Position numbers and translations under genes: made by a program. Positions 16,704-25,355 of a DNA stretch of 64,000 nucleotides are shown piece after piece. How positions within the stretch are numbered: position 1 is the stretch's first letter; each line of letters begins with the position of its first letter. A model generated the notes under the pieces. It saw nothing but the letters and a program-made list of their open reading frames with translations, was not told the origin of the DNA and searched no databases. Source of the stretch: CAZCTC01 sp964501335 (GTDB lineage: Bacteria; Chloroflexota; Anaerolineae; B4-G1; SLSP01); NCBI GenBank assembly GCA_964501335.1, contig CAZCTC010000001.1, forward strand, positions 139,884 through 203,883, in the 5' to 3' direction.

Positions 16704-17816
16704 ATGTTGAGCCTGCATACTATCTGGGCCATCGCCAGCAAAGACCTGCGGCAATTTTTCCGTGATTTCACGCTGATGCTCTTTATCCTGCTCATGCCCG
16801 TAGCCCAACTTATCCTGCTCGCCATGGCCACCGGTCAGGGCTATTCCAATCTCAATATCGCCCTGATGGATCAGGATCACAGCTCCCAAAGTCGACGATT
16901 CATCGCCCTGCTCACCGCCGCCACCGACTTCAAGATCGTGGCCTACCCGGAAACCTGGGACGAAGGCATCAGCCTCCTGGAACAAGGCGAAATCAATGCT
17001 TTCATCGTCATCCCCCATGGCCTGGGCGAAGCCCTGATCGATCCCAGCGGAGATGGCGTCTCCATTCAATTGCTCGTCGACGGCTCGAACAACCTCACCG
17101 GGGGGGTCGCCGTTGCCAGCGTCGGCACGGTCGTCCGTAAACTGGTCGCGCACTATCCCCAGGCCTCTGCCGGCGGCATCGTCATCCATCCCCAGATGCG
17201 TTACAATCCTACCGTCAGCGGCCGCACCCAAACCATCCCCATTCAGGTCGGTTTTATCATCTATCAGGTAACGCTCGGCGTGGCCATTCTGGGGCTCACC
17301 CGGGAACGCGAACTGGGCACCCTGGAACAGTTGATGGTCACCCCCATCCGCTATCCCGAACTGCTGATCGGCAAAGCCCTGCCCCCACTGCTCATCGGCG
17401 TCGTCGATTTTCTGATCATGTATGCCGTCGCCCGTTTCATTTTCAACATCCCCATGCTCGGCTCGATGGCCTTCCTGACCTTCGGCACCTTGATTTTCAT
17501 CAGCGTCCAGATCGTCTGGGCCATGTTGATCTCCGCCATCTCCAGCACTCAACAACAGGCCATCCTGTTAGGCTTCATCCAATCCATGATCGATGTGGCC
17601 CTTTCCGGCTACATCGTCCCGGTTCAGGACATGCCGGTCGTTTTGCAGACCGCCGCTCAAATCGTCCCGCTGCACCACTACATGATTTTCATCCGCAGCG
17701 TGATGCTCAAAGGCGCCGGTTTCGACGTCCTCTGGCCCCGTCTGGCCATCATGGCCGGCGTGATGCTCTTCTACACCGTCATTGCAGTGCGCGTCCTGGG
17801 CCGCCGCTTGAACTAA
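16704..17816 (+). CDS. ABC-2 type exporter permease (YbhS/YbhR-like), second of pair
   Basis: 370 residues, paralogous to the preceding permease: N-terminal helix (about 22-42), external domain (about 45-180), five C-terminal helices, and LTRERELGTLEQLMVTPI as the ABC-2 motif. The start at 16704 follows the upstream stop by 1 bp. Together the two would form the heterodimeric membrane core of a YbhFSR-type exporter, but nucleotide-binding and adaptor subunits are not encoded next to them. Convergent or downstream genes give no substrate hint. Confidence 0.85.
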   Translation: MLSLHTIWAIASKDLRQFFRDFTLMLFILLMPVAQLILLAMATGQGYSNLNIALMDQDHSSQSRRFIALLTAATDFKIVAYPETWDEGISLLEQGEINAFIVIPHGLGEALIDPSGDGVSIQLLVDGSNNLTGGVAVASVGTVVRKLVAHYPQASAGGIVIHPQMRYNPTVSGRTQTIPIQVGFIIYQVTLGVAILGLTRERELGTLEQLMVTPIRYPELLIGKALPPLLIGVVDFLIMYAVARFIFNIPMLGSMAFLTFGTLIFISVQIVWAMLISAISSTQQQAILLGFIQSMIDVALSGYIVPVQDMPVVLQTAAQIVPLHHYMIFIRSVMLKGAGFDVLWPRLAIMAGVMLFYTVIAVRVLGRRLN

Positions 17817-17827
17817 TTTTTCAACTT

Positions 17828-17975
17828 GAGCGTTCAGCCCGAAAAAGAAAAAAGCCCATGTTTTCGCGGGCTTTCTGAAGCCCACGAAAATATGGATTAA
17901 AATAAATTCTCTCCCCATCCAGCGCGTCGTATCTTACGAAGAAAACACCGGGTGCGGGACGCACAAACGCCGCCC
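17828..17975 (+). repeat. Dispersed palindromic intergenic repeat, copy 3
   Basis: AAAAAAGCCCATG, hairpin 17859-17892 (TTTTCGCGGGCTT, TCTG, AAGCCCACGAAAA), then TCTCTCCCCATCC, GCGCGTCGTATCTTAC and GGTGCGGGACGC. Confidence 0.85.
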
Positions 17976-18025
17976 ACCATGAAAATAGAACGGGTCTAAA
18001 ACAGTAACCCCGGCCCCTATCGGCC

Positions 18026-18055
18026 CTGTCTACTGTTTACTTTCTACTGTCTACT
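18026..18055. repeat. Short tandem 7-mer repeat (CTGTCTA type)
   Basis: Three to four degenerate copies of a CTGTCTA unit just before the Tex gene. Similar tracts lie at 53969-53999 and 62399-62430. Confidence 0.7.
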
Positions 18056-18070
18056 GATTAAGGAGGTCCT

Positions 18071-20209
18071 GTGGATCCTAACGCCATCATTGCAGCCGTC
18101 GCCAGTGACACCAAACTCGAACTCGTCCGGGTTCAAGCGGCCGTCACTTTGCTCGACGACGGCAACACCATCCCCTTCATCGCCCGCTACCGTAAAGAAG
18201 TCACCCGGTTGCTCGATGAAGAACAACTGCGCCAGATCGAAGAACGCCTCATCTACCGACGCAACCTCGAAGAGCGCCGTGAAACCATTCTGCATTCACT
18301 TCAAGAACAAAATGTCCTCACCCCTGAGTTGCAAGCCGCCGTCGAAAGCGCCGACACGCAGCAACGGCTGGAGGACCTTTACCGACCCTACAAACCCAGG
18401 CGCCGTACCCGCGCCACCATCGCCCGCGAGAAGGGCCTCGAACCGCTTGCCCGCCTGATCCTGGAACAGATTGCCGACGGCAGCCGAAACGATCTGGCCC
18501 AGCCCTATCTCAACGACGAAGTCCCCAACCTGGAAGAAGCCTTCGCCGGCGCCCGCGACATCGTCGCTGAAATCATCGCCGACGATCCCGAAGTGCGGGC
18601 CGAAATGCGCGACCTGGCCCAGCGCCGCGGTAAGATCACCGCCGCCGCCCCCGATGAAGCGAAAGACCCCGACGGCGTCTATCGGCTCTACTACAACTTC
18701 AACGGCGACCTGCGCAACCTGAAACCGCACCAGATCCTGGCCCTCAACCGCGGCGAACGCGAAGAGGTCCTGAAACTCAACGTCGACCTGCCCGAAGCGG
18801 AATCGCTCGGCGTGATGGGCAGCCATTACCCGCTGCGCCCCGGCAGCCCCCTCGCCGAAGAGATGGCCGCCGCCCGCAAAGACAGCTTCGACCGCCTGTT
18901 GCAGCCCGCCGTGGAACGCGACATGCGCGCCGCCCTGACCGAAGCCGCCGACCAGCATGCCATCCAGGTCTTCGCCACCAACCTGCGCGCCCTGCTGCTC
19001 CAACCACCCCTGCGCGGCCAGACCGTGCTGGGCATCGATCCCGGCTATCGCACCGGCTGCAAGGTCGCCATCGTCGATCCCACCGGCAAAGTGCTGGCCA
19101 CCGACGTGATCTATCCCGAGCGCAACCGCGAAGAAGCCAAAACCAAACTCAACCGGCTCGCCCGCCAACACAACGTCACGGTGATCGATATCGGCAACGG
19201 CACCGCCGGCCGCGAAACCGAAGCCCTCGTCGCCGAACTGATCGCCGCGGGACTTTCCGTCCGTTACACCATCGTCAACGAAGCCGGCGCCTCGGTCTAT
19301 TCCGCCTCCCCCCTGGCCCGCGCCGAACTGCCCGATCTGGATGTCTCGCTGCGCGGGGCCGTCTCCATCGCCCGCCGCCTGCAAGATCCCCTCGCCGAAC
19401 TGGTCAAGATCGACCCCAAAGCCATCGGCGTGGGACTCTACCAGCACGATGTCAATCAAAAGGCCCTGGGGGAATCGCTCGACGATGTCGTCGAATCGGC
19501 CGTCAACCGCGTCGGCGTCGATGTCAACACCGCCTCGCCGGCCCTCCTGCAATCGGTCTCCGGCATCGGTCCCAAAATGGCCCAGGCCATCGTCGCCCAC
19601 CGCGACAGCAACGGCCCCTTCGCCAAACGTGACACCCTGCGCAAAGTCACCGGCCTCGGCCCCAAGACCTACCAACAGGCCGCCGGCTTCCTGCGCATCG
19701 TCGAAGGCACCGAACCACTCGACGCCACCCCCATCCACCCCGAAAGCTACGGCGTCGCCCGGGCCCTGCTCCAGAAACTCAACCTGCCGCTCGGCGCCCG
19801 AGAAATGAGCCGGCGCATCACCGAATTCAAACGCACCACCGATCTGGACCAGCTCGCCGCCGAATTGAACACCGGCCGGCCGACCCTTGACGATATCCTG
19901 GAAGCGCTCTCGCGCCCCGGCCGCGACCCCCGCGACGACCTGGAAGGCCCCATCCTGCGCAAAGACGTGCTCAGCATGGAAGACCTGCAACCCGGGATGC
20001 AGCTCAAAGGCACCATCCGCAACGTCGTCGATTTCGGCGCCTTCGTCGACATCGGCGTCAAACGCGACGGCCTGATCCACATCAGCCGCATGGGCGCCAC
20101 CTACGTCCGCTCGCCGCACGAAAAAGTCGCCGTCGGCGACATCGTCCACGTCGAAGTCGTCGAAGTCGACAAGGAACGCGGTCGCATCAGCCTGGCCCTG
20201 ATAGAATAA
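18071..20209 (+). CDS. tex: Tex family RNA-binding transcription accessory protein
   Basis: 712 residues, cytosolic. Order: N-terminal helical Tex domain with IPFIARYRKEVT and YRPYKPRRRTRATIAREKGLEPLA; YqgF/RNase-H-like domain (about 318-425, VLGIDPGYRTGCKVAIVD); two helix-hairpin-helix motifs (VSGIGPKMAQAIV, VTGLGPKTYQQAAG; about 495-560); C-terminal S1 domain (about 637-710, LQPGMQLKGTIRNVVDFGAFVDIG). The start is GTG at 18071 with AGGAGG 4 nt upstream. Tex binds nucleic acid and affects transcription and stress tolerance; no partner is encoded beside it. The S1 part is duplicated as a free gene at 20712. Confidence 0.97.
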   Translation: MDPNAIIAAVASDTKLELVRVQAAVTLLDDGNTIPFIARYRKEVTRLLDEEQLRQIEERLIYRRNLEERRETILHSLQEQNVLTPELQAAVESADTQQRLEDLYRPYKPRRRTRATIAREKGLEPLARLILEQIADGSRNDLAQPYLNDEVPNLEEAFAGARDIVAEIIADDPEVRAEMRDLAQRRGKITAAAPDEAKDPDGVYRLYYNFNGDLRNLKPHQILALNRGEREEVLKLNVDLPEAESLGVMGSHYPLRPGSPLAEEMAAARKDSFDRLLQPAVERDMRAALTEAADQHAIQVFATNLRALLLQPPLRGQTVLGIDPGYRTGCKVAIVDPTGKVLATDVIYPERNREEAKTKLNRLARQHNVTVIDIGNGTAGRETEALVAELIAAGLSVRYTIVNEAGASVYSASPLARAELPDLDVSLRGAVSIARRLQDPLAELVKIDPKAIGVGLYQHDVNQKALGESLDDVVESAVNRVGVDVNTASPALLQSVSGIGPKMAQAIVAHRDSNGPFAKRDTLRKVTGLGPKTYQQAAGFLRIVEGTEPLDATPIHPESYGVARALLQKLNLPLGAREMSRRITEFKRTTDLDQLAAELNTGRPTLDDILEALSRPGRDPRDDLEGPILRKDVLSMEDLQPGMQLKGTIRNVVDFGAFVDIGVKRDGLIHISRMGATYVRSPHEKVAVGDIVHVEVVEVDKERGRISLALIE

Positions 20210-20224
20210 TTTCCCACCCGTGCC

Positions 20225-20344
20225 GTCAACCTGAAACACAAAAGAAAGAAAAGCCCAGCTATTTGGTGGCTTCAGAAAGCCGCCGAAATTATGAATCAAA
20301 ATCATTTCTCTCTCCTATCCGGCGCGTCGTATCTTACAAGGAAA
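20225..20344 (+). repeat. Dispersed palindromic intergenic repeat, copy 4
   Basis: Hairpin 20264-20290 (TTTGGTGGCTT, CAGA, AAGCCGCCGAAA), then TCTCTCCTATCCGGCGCGTCGTATCTTAC as separate recurring blocks. It is the first of three tandem copies between Tex and the S1 gene. Confidence 0.8.
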
Positions 20345-20381
20345 GTAGACAGCCTGCGTCGCCGGGACGGCTCTGGAAAAG
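20345..20381. repeat. 37-bp sequence repeated in inverted form at 23485-23521
   Basis: GTAGACAGCCTGCGTCGCCG followed by GGACGGCTCTGGAAAAG. The reverse complement, with only about two mismatches, lies 3.1 kb away, and a partial third copy is at 23531-23560. Confidence 0.75.
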
Positions 20382-20382
20382 G

Positions 20383-20505
20383 CTTGTATTTTCGTGCGCA
20401 TCAGAATGCGCACGAAAATACAAACAAAAAAACTATCTCCCCTATCCGACGCGTCGTATCTTACGAGTGAAGTACCCGGTGCGGGGCGTAAAAACGCCCC
20501 CCGCA
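20383..20505 (+). repeat. Dispersed palindromic intergenic repeat, copy 5
   Basis: Hairpin 20385-20421 (TGTATTTTCGTGCGCAT, CAGA, ATGCGCACGAAAATACA) followed by CTATCCGACGCGTCGTATC and GGTGCGGGGCG. Confidence 0.85.
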
Positions 20506-20514
20506 CACATCAAC

Positions 20515-20675
20515 CGGTGTAGTCGGTCTGAAAAACAAAAGAAAGAAAAACCCATATTTTGGGCGGCTTTCTGAAGCCGCCCAAAATATGAATCAAAATC
20601 ATTTCTCTCTCCCATCCGGCGCGTCGTATCTTACGAGTGAAGTACCCGGTGCGGGACGTAAAAATGCCCACCGCA
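20515..20675 (+). repeat. Dispersed palindromic intergenic repeat, copy 6
   Basis: Hairpin 20554-20590 (CATATTTTGGGCGGCTT, TCTG, AAGCCGCCCAAAATATG), then CTCTCCCATCCGGCGCGTCG and GGTGCGGGACG. It ends shortly before the S1 gene. Confidence 0.85.
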
Positions 20676-20711
20676 CAGGTAGAAAACAAACAAATAACGG
20701 AGGAACTTAAT

Positions 20712-20975
20712 ATGCCCGATCTCGAAAACCCCACCGGCTTAACCTTAGATGAACTCAAACCCGGCATGCAATTCCGCGGCACCGTCCGCAGCCTGGCCAC
20801 CTTCGGCGCCTTCGTCGATATCGGTCTCAAAGAACAGGGCCTGATCCACATCAGCCGCATGGGCAAACCGGTCAAATCGCCCGGCGAAAGAGTCTCAGTC
20901 GGCGACGTCGTCATCGTCACCGTCATCGAAGTCAACCGCGAACATCGCCGTATCAGTCTGGCCTTAGTTGAGTAG
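20712..20975 (+). CDS. Stand-alone S1 RNA-binding domain protein
   Basis: 87 residues, essentially one OB-fold S1 domain: LKPGMQFRGTVRSLATFGAF, VDIGLKEQGLIHISRMG, VKSPGERVSVGDVV, RRISLALVE. It is about 60 percent identical to the C-terminal S1 domain of Tex (18071-20209) and keeps the same flanking DEL-PGM and SLAL-E boundaries, so it looks like a duplication of the end of tex. GGAGG lies 8 nt before the ATG. Probably an RNA-binding protein; it might modulate Tex or ribosome function (inferred). Confidence 0.9.
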   Translation: MPDLENPTGLTLDELKPGMQFRGTVRSLATFGAFVDIGLKEQGLIHISRMGKPVKSPGERVSVGDVVIVTVIEVNREHRRISLALVE

Positions 20976-21053
20976 TTTGTTTTCCGCACCCCCGGAAAAT
21001 AGAAAATTTCCGTAATCATTTAAGTCCATTCATTCTCATTCAAGGAGGCCCGC

Positions 21054-22355
21054 ATGTCACTCAACGGAAACGCAACCGAACTCAGCGAAAAGGCCAAAAA
21101 AGCCATCAATGCCTGGTGTATGTACGACTGGGGCAGTTCCGGCTTCTCCACCACCATCGAAGCCACCGTCCTTCCCGTCTACTTCTCCACCGTCATTGCC
21201 GCCAACCTGGGACAAACCGCCCTCAGTTATTGGGCCTATCTCAATGCCTTTGCCCTCCTGGTCTCTGCCATCCTCTCCCCCATCCTGGGCAGTCTGGCCG
21301 ATTACACCGGCAGCAAAAAACGTTTTCTGCTGACCTTCGCCTCCGTCGGCATCCTGGCAACCGCCTTAATGTTCTTTTTGGATGCCGGAGCCTGGGTCCT
21401 GGCTCTGGGACTCTTCTTCTTCGGCACCATCGGCCTCAGCGGCTCCTACGTCTTCTATGACTCCCTCCTGCCCCACGTCGCCCCGCCCGACAAAATCGAC
21501 TACGTCTCCTCCAAAGGCTACGCCCTGGGCTATGTCGGCGGCGGCATCCTGCTGGCCGCCAACATCGCCATGATCAACTCCCTGGACGGGACCCTGGGGG
21601 TTCGGCTCTCCCTCCTCAGCGTTGCCGTCTGGTGGGCAATTTTCACCATCCCCTTGATTCTCCACGTCTCGGAACCTGAAGCACACGGCGGGATGCTCCC
21701 TAAAGGTCTGCCCCCGATCCAGGCCAGCTTCATGCAACTGCGCCAGACCTTCGGAGAGATCCGCAAATACCGCGAACTCTTCAAGTATCTCATCGCCTTC
21801 TGGCTCTTCAACGACGGCATCGGCACCATCATCAAAATGGCCACCATCTACGGCTCGAAGCTGGGAATTGGGAATAACGACCTGATCGGCGCGCTGCTCT
21901 TGACCCAATTCGTCGGCATCCCCTTCTCCCTGCTCTTCGGCCGCTTCAGCAAAGTGCTCGGCACCAAACGCAGCATCATGGCCGGCCTGGGCTGGTATGC
22001 CGTTATTACCGTGGCCGCCTATTTCATGAGCGTGGGCTGGCACTTCTGGGCCCTGGCCTTTGCGGTAGGCATGGTCCAGGGTGGAACGCAGGGCCTCAGC
22101 CGCAGCCTCTTCGGCCAGATGGCCCCCAGAGCCCGCAGCGCCGAATTCTTCGGTTTCTACGATGTCTCCAGCAAGTTCGCCGGCATCCTGGGACCGCTGC
22201 TCTTCGGCGTCATCAACGACAGAATCGGCTCCCCGCAGCTGGCCATCGCCGCCATCTGCATCTTCTTCCTGGCCGGGATCTTCCTGCTCACCCGCGTCAA
22301 TGAAGCCGAAGGCATCCGCATCGCCGAACTGGAAAACGCCAAAGCCGGAGCGTAA
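21054..22355 (+). CDS. MFS transporter, UMF1/Atg22-like family
   Basis: 433 residues, about 12 membrane helices. The N terminus NAWCMYDWGSSGFSTTIEAT is the strong signature of the UMF1 (Atg22-like) branch. LGSLADYTGSKKRFL is the MFS loop 2-3 motif and GTQGLSRSLFGQMAPRARSAEFFGFYD is typical of the second half. AAGGAGG sits 6 nt before the ATG. Related fungal proteins export amino acids from vacuoles; the bacterial substrate is unknown. A terminator hairpin follows at 22376. Confidence 0.9.
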   Translation: MSLNGNATELSEKAKKAINAWCMYDWGSSGFSTTIEATVLPVYFSTVIAANLGQTALSYWAYLNAFALLVSAILSPILGSLADYTGSKKRFLLTFASVGILATALMFFLDAGAWVLALGLFFFGTIGLSGSYVFYDSLLPHVAPPDKIDYVSSKGYALGYVGGGILLAANIAMINSLDGTLGVRLSLLSVAVWWAIFTIPLILHVSEPEAHGGMLPKGLPPIQASFMQLRQTFGEIRKYRELFKYLIAFWLFNDGIGTIIKMATIYGSKLGIGNNDLIGALLLTQFVGIPFSLLFGRFSKVLGTKRSIMAGLGWYAVITVAAYFMSVGWHFWALAFAVGMVQGGTQGLSRSLFGQMAPRARSAEFFGFYDVSSKFAGILGPLLFGVINDRIGSPQLAIAAICIFFLAGIFLLTRVNEAEGIRIAELENAKAGA

Positions 22356-22375
22356 TCCTTTTCAGGTCTGTTCGA

Positions 22376-22419
22376 TTTATATATTCGCGCGCCCCGAGAG
22401 GGGCGCGCGAATATATAAA
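22376..22419 (+). terminator. Terminator hairpin with bacterial repeat-like flanks
   Basis: TATATATTCGCGCGCCCC, GAGA, GGGGCGCGCGAATATATA and then AAAA; very strong stem 20 bp after the MFS stop codon. Confidence 0.8.
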
Positions 22420-22439
22420 AACGCCATACCGCATAATTC

Positions 22440-22630
22440 ACTCAGATTTCACCGCCAAGGTGCCGAGGGCGCAGAGAAAAAAGCTCATGTTTTTGCGCGC
22501 ATCAGAATACGCGAGAAAACACAAACAAAAAACTCTCACTGCCTGCTTCGCACAGCGCGTCGCTTTTTACCAAACAAAAGCCTTTTGCGGGACGTGAAGA
22601 TGCTAAACTGCACAAATAAAAACACCCTCT
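22440..22630 (+). repeat. Dispersed palindromic intergenic repeat, copy 7
   Basis: Starts with a degenerate CACCGCCAAGG / GAGGGCGCAGAG stretch like that at 12713. The hairpin 22488-22523 (TGTTTTTGCGCGCAT, CAGA, ATACGCGAGAAAACA) is imperfect. Then come GCGCGTCGC and TTTTGCGGGACG. Confidence 0.8.
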
Positions 22631-22666
22631 GCCATTAGCCTGAAAACAACAAAAGGAGCAAAAAAT

Positions 22667-23353
22667 ATGGATACATCGAAATATTATCCTGACCTCAAAG
22701 CCTTCAGCCTTGCAAAACTTAAAAATCTGTTCGAAACCACCCGCCTGCTTCCCAGCCAACAACTGCTTAAAGAAAAGATCGAGGAACGCTTCGCCCAACT
22801 GGAACAACAGGGGATTGAAAACCTGGAACAACTACAAAAAGCGCTGAAAACGCCCGCCCTGGTTAAGTCGTATGCTCAAACCAGCGGAGTGCCCGCCGAT
22901 TATCTGACATTGCTCCGACGCGAAGTCAACAGCTATCTTCCTCAACCCGTCGATCTGAAAGAATTTCCCGGAGTCAATCCTGACGTTGTTCAAAAATTAC
23001 AAACGCTCGGCATCAAAAACACTCAACAACTTTTCCCATATGTCTTGACTCCAGCCTCGCGCAGTGAATTCGCCGCCCAACATCAGATCTCCCCGGAAGA
23101 GTTGCTGGAATTGACCCGCCTCACGGACGTGGTCCGCATCAAATGGGTAGGCCCCAAATTCGCCCGGCTTCTGACCGCATCCTCCTACAACACCCTGGAA
23201 AAGATCGCCCGTTCCAATCATGAAGAACTCTACAAAGACCTGATTCGGGTCAATGAAGAACTCGGCATTTATCAGGGCCGGTTCGGCATCGAAGACATGA
23301 ATTCCTGGGTCAATGTCGCCGTTCAACAGGTTCCCCAGGTTATTCAATATTAA
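22667..23353 (+). CDS. DUF4332-like helix-hairpin-helix protein
   Basis: 228 residues, cytosolic, all-helical. The C-terminal two-thirds contain HhH-like repeats: FPGVNPDVVQKLQTLGIKNT followed by QQLF, then VRIKWVGPKFARLLTASSYN followed by TLEKIA. These resemble the DUF4332 family (I.GVG..YA.LL...G..T...LA). It might bind DNA or act in a structural role; function unknown. AAGGAG is 10 nt before the ATG. A single gene flanked by repeat copies in opposite orientation. Confidence 0.75.
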   Translation: MDTSKYYPDLKAFSLAKLKNLFETTRLLPSQQLLKEKIEERFAQLEQQGIENLEQLQKALKTPALVKSYAQTSGVPADYLTLLRREVNSYLPQPVDLKEFPGVNPDVVQKLQTLGIKNTQQLFPYVLTPASRSEFAAQHQISPEELLELTRLTDVVRIKWVGPKFARLLTASSYNTLEKIARSNHEELYKDLIRVNEELGIYQGRFGIEDMNSWVNVAVQQVPQVIQY

Positions 23354-23364
23354 AAATCCCGAAT

Positions 23365-23560
23365 TAACGACGGTTTCTGCCTCCCGCACCCGGCCCTCTC
23401 CCCCTGAGATGCGCCGCGCAGGGCAGAGGGAGAGAGTTTTTTGTTTATGTTTGCGCGCGCATTCTGAGGCGCGCGCAAACATGTTTTTTCCAGAGCCGCC
23501 CCGGCGACACAGGCTGTCTACTCTCTTTGGTCTTTTCCAGAACCGCCCCGCCGACATCCG
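23365..23560 (-). repeat. Dispersed palindromic repeat, copy 8 (reverse) plus inverted 37-bp repeat
   Basis: Hairpin 23446-23483 (ATGTTTGCGCGCGCATTC, TG, AGGCGCGCGCAAACAT) preceded by CGCCGCGCAGGGCAGAGG. From 23485 to 23521 is the inverted copy of 20345-20381, with a degenerate direct copy at 23531-23560. A TCCAGCTTCCAGTCTTCCA 8-mer tract follows at 23615-23640. Confidence 0.75.
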
Positions 23561-23644
23561 CTCCCCCCGCCCTTCACCGTTGCACCAAACCGACAAATCA
23601 TTACGTTTCCCTTCGTCCAGCTTCCAGTCTTCCATTCCCCCTCC

Positions 23645-23672
23645 TTGCCATGCCGCTAAAAGCAGGTAGAAT
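23645..23672 (+). promoter_or_regulatory. Promoter of murJ
   Basis: TTGCCA, 16-nt spacer, TAGAAT, giving a leader of about 22 nt to the ATG at 23702. Confidence 0.55.
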
Positions 23673-23701
23673 TCTTCCGTTCTGGCGCAGTTTATTTCAG
23701 A

Positions 23702-25315
23702 ATGTCCTATAAGGTCGTAACGGTCTTTTTGATGGAAAGCGAACAAATCCATATCGGAGAACGAGAGCGCGTCGCTCGCGCCGCCGCCATAATCTCTTTC
23801 GGCAATGTCGCCAGCCGCGCCCTGGGGCTGGTCCGCGAAATGGTCAAATCCCACTACTTCGGGGCAGGGGGACTGGTCAGCGCCTATGATGTGGCCTCCC
23901 AGGTCCCCACGATGCTCTACGACTTCCTCGCCGGCGGGATGATCAATTCCGCCCTGGTCCCCGTCTTTTCCGACTACGCCCGCCCCGGCAAACGCGCCGA
24001 ACTCTGGCGCCTCTTCGGACTGCTGCTCAACTTTCTCGTCATCCTCCTGGGCAGCTTTATCCTGCTCATCGAAATCGCCGCCAAACCCATCGTCATGCTG
24101 CTGGGCGGCGGCCTCCGTCCAGAATATCTGGAAATTTCCGTCTCGTTGCTCCGCATCACCGCACCCGCCATCCTCTTCCTCAACATCGGCGGCCTCATCT
24201 CCGGCGCCCTCTACGCCCTGCAACGTTTTGAGCGGCCGGCCTTTACCGCCGCCATCTTCAACACCTTGATGATCTGCTCCGTACTGCTGACCCATCAATG
24301 GATCGGCGTCAGCAGTATGGCGCTGGGACTCGTGCTCGGCAGCGCCGCTCAGGTCGCCTTCCAATGGCCCGCTCTCCAGGAATTTCATTTCGCCTGGCCC
24401 CCGCAAACTTTTTCCCATCCGGCCCTGCCGCACATCGGCAGACTCTACCTGCCCATCGGCCTGGGCCTGATCGTCGACCAGTTTGCCGTCACCCTCAGCT
24501 ACCGCATTGCCTCCGACACCGGGGATAGCGGTATCGCCTGGATGAAATATGCCGCCACTCTGATCCAGTTTCCGCTCGGCATGGTCGTCACCGCCGTCTC
24601 CATCGCCATCCTGCCCACCCTCTCCCGCTATGCCGCCGACGCCACCGATGAGCCCTTTCGCGCTACCCTGGCCCAGGGCCTGCGGCTGGTGCTGATCCTG
24701 GTCCTGCCCGCCGCCGCCTTATTGCTGGTATTGGCCAATCCCATGGTGGCCCTCATTTTCCAACACGGCAACTTCACCGCCGGCGATACCACCGCCACCG
24801 CCCTGGCTGTCCGCTTTAACCTGCTCGGCCTCATCTTCGCCGCCCTGGATCAACCGCTGATCTTCGCCTTTTACGCCCGCAAAAACACCTGGACCCCCGC
24901 GCTCGTCGGAGTCATCACCGTGATCCTCTATACCGCCATGGCCTTTATTCCCACCCTCTACCACACCCCGCAGCTTTCCGAACTGATCCTGGCCAATTCC
25001 CTTAAATTAACTGTCCACGCGCTGCTGATGCTCTATCTCTTTTACAAAATGGTCGGCAGCCTGAAACCCTACCACGTCAGCCGCACCACCTTCCTGGCAA
25101 CCATCGCGGCCTTGATTGCCGCCCTGGTCGCCTGGGGCAGCCTTACATTTTTGCATCCGGAGCCGACCGACGGCTTTATGGAATTTCTGGTACAGCTGAT
25201 CATCCCGGGAATACTGGGAGCAGCCGCCTATCTGGGATTGTTGCGCCTGATGGGCGTCGAAGAAATCATGGTATTGCGGCGGGCCCTCTTACAGCGCTGG
25301 CCGGTCCATAAATAA
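23702..25315 (+). CDS. murJ: MurJ-type lipid II flippase
   Basis: 537 residues, about 14 membrane helices, inner membrane. Family hallmarks: AAAIISFGNVASRALGLVRE, FGAGGLVSAYDVASQVPTML and DFLAGGMINSALVPVFSDY near the N terminus; later LPIGLGLIVDQFAVTLSYRI and LPTLSRYAAD. MurJ flips lipid II across the membrane for peptidoglycan synthesis. Two starts are possible, ATG 23702 and ATG 23732 (MESEQIHIGE); neither has a clear ribosome site, and the second fits the usual family N terminus. It is a single gene. Confidence 0.93.
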   Translation: MSYKVVTVFLMESEQIHIGERERVARAAAIISFGNVASRALGLVREMVKSHYFGAGGLVSAYDVASQVPTMLYDFLAGGMINSALVPVFSDYARPGKRAELWRLFGLLLNFLVILLGSFILLIEIAAKPIVMLLGGGLRPEYLEISVSLLRITAPAILFLNIGGLISGALYALQRFERPAFTAAIFNTLMICSVLLTHQWIGVSSMALGLVLGSAAQVAFQWPALQEFHFAWPPQTFSHPALPHIGRLYLPIGLGLIVDQFAVTLSYRIASDTGDSGIAWMKYAATLIQFPLGMVVTAVSIAILPTLSRYAADATDEPFRATLAQGLRLVLILVLPAAALLLVLANPMVALIFQHGNFTAGDTTATALAVRFNLLGLIFAALDQPLIFAFYARKNTWTPALVGVITVILYTAMAFIPTLYHTPQLSELILANSLKLTVHALLMLYLFYKMVGSLKPYHVSRTTFLATIAALIAALVAWGSLTFLHPEPTDGFMEFLVQLIIPGILGAAAYLGLLRLMGVEEIMVLRRALLQRWPVHK

Positions 25316-25355
25316 TCCCTTTTCTTAGCTACACTCTAATGACGTAGATCAAGAC

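Noticed and set aside
20225..20675. Three regularly spaced hairpin units as a possible CRISPR array
   Set aside because: Units are about 150 bp apart, the palindromes differ in stem sequence, there are no unique short spacers and no cas genes.
22667..23353. Cargo or toxin gene between inverted repeats
   Set aside because: The protein is a helix-hairpin-helix DUF4332-like protein with normal composition; no antitoxin or mobility gene is seen.
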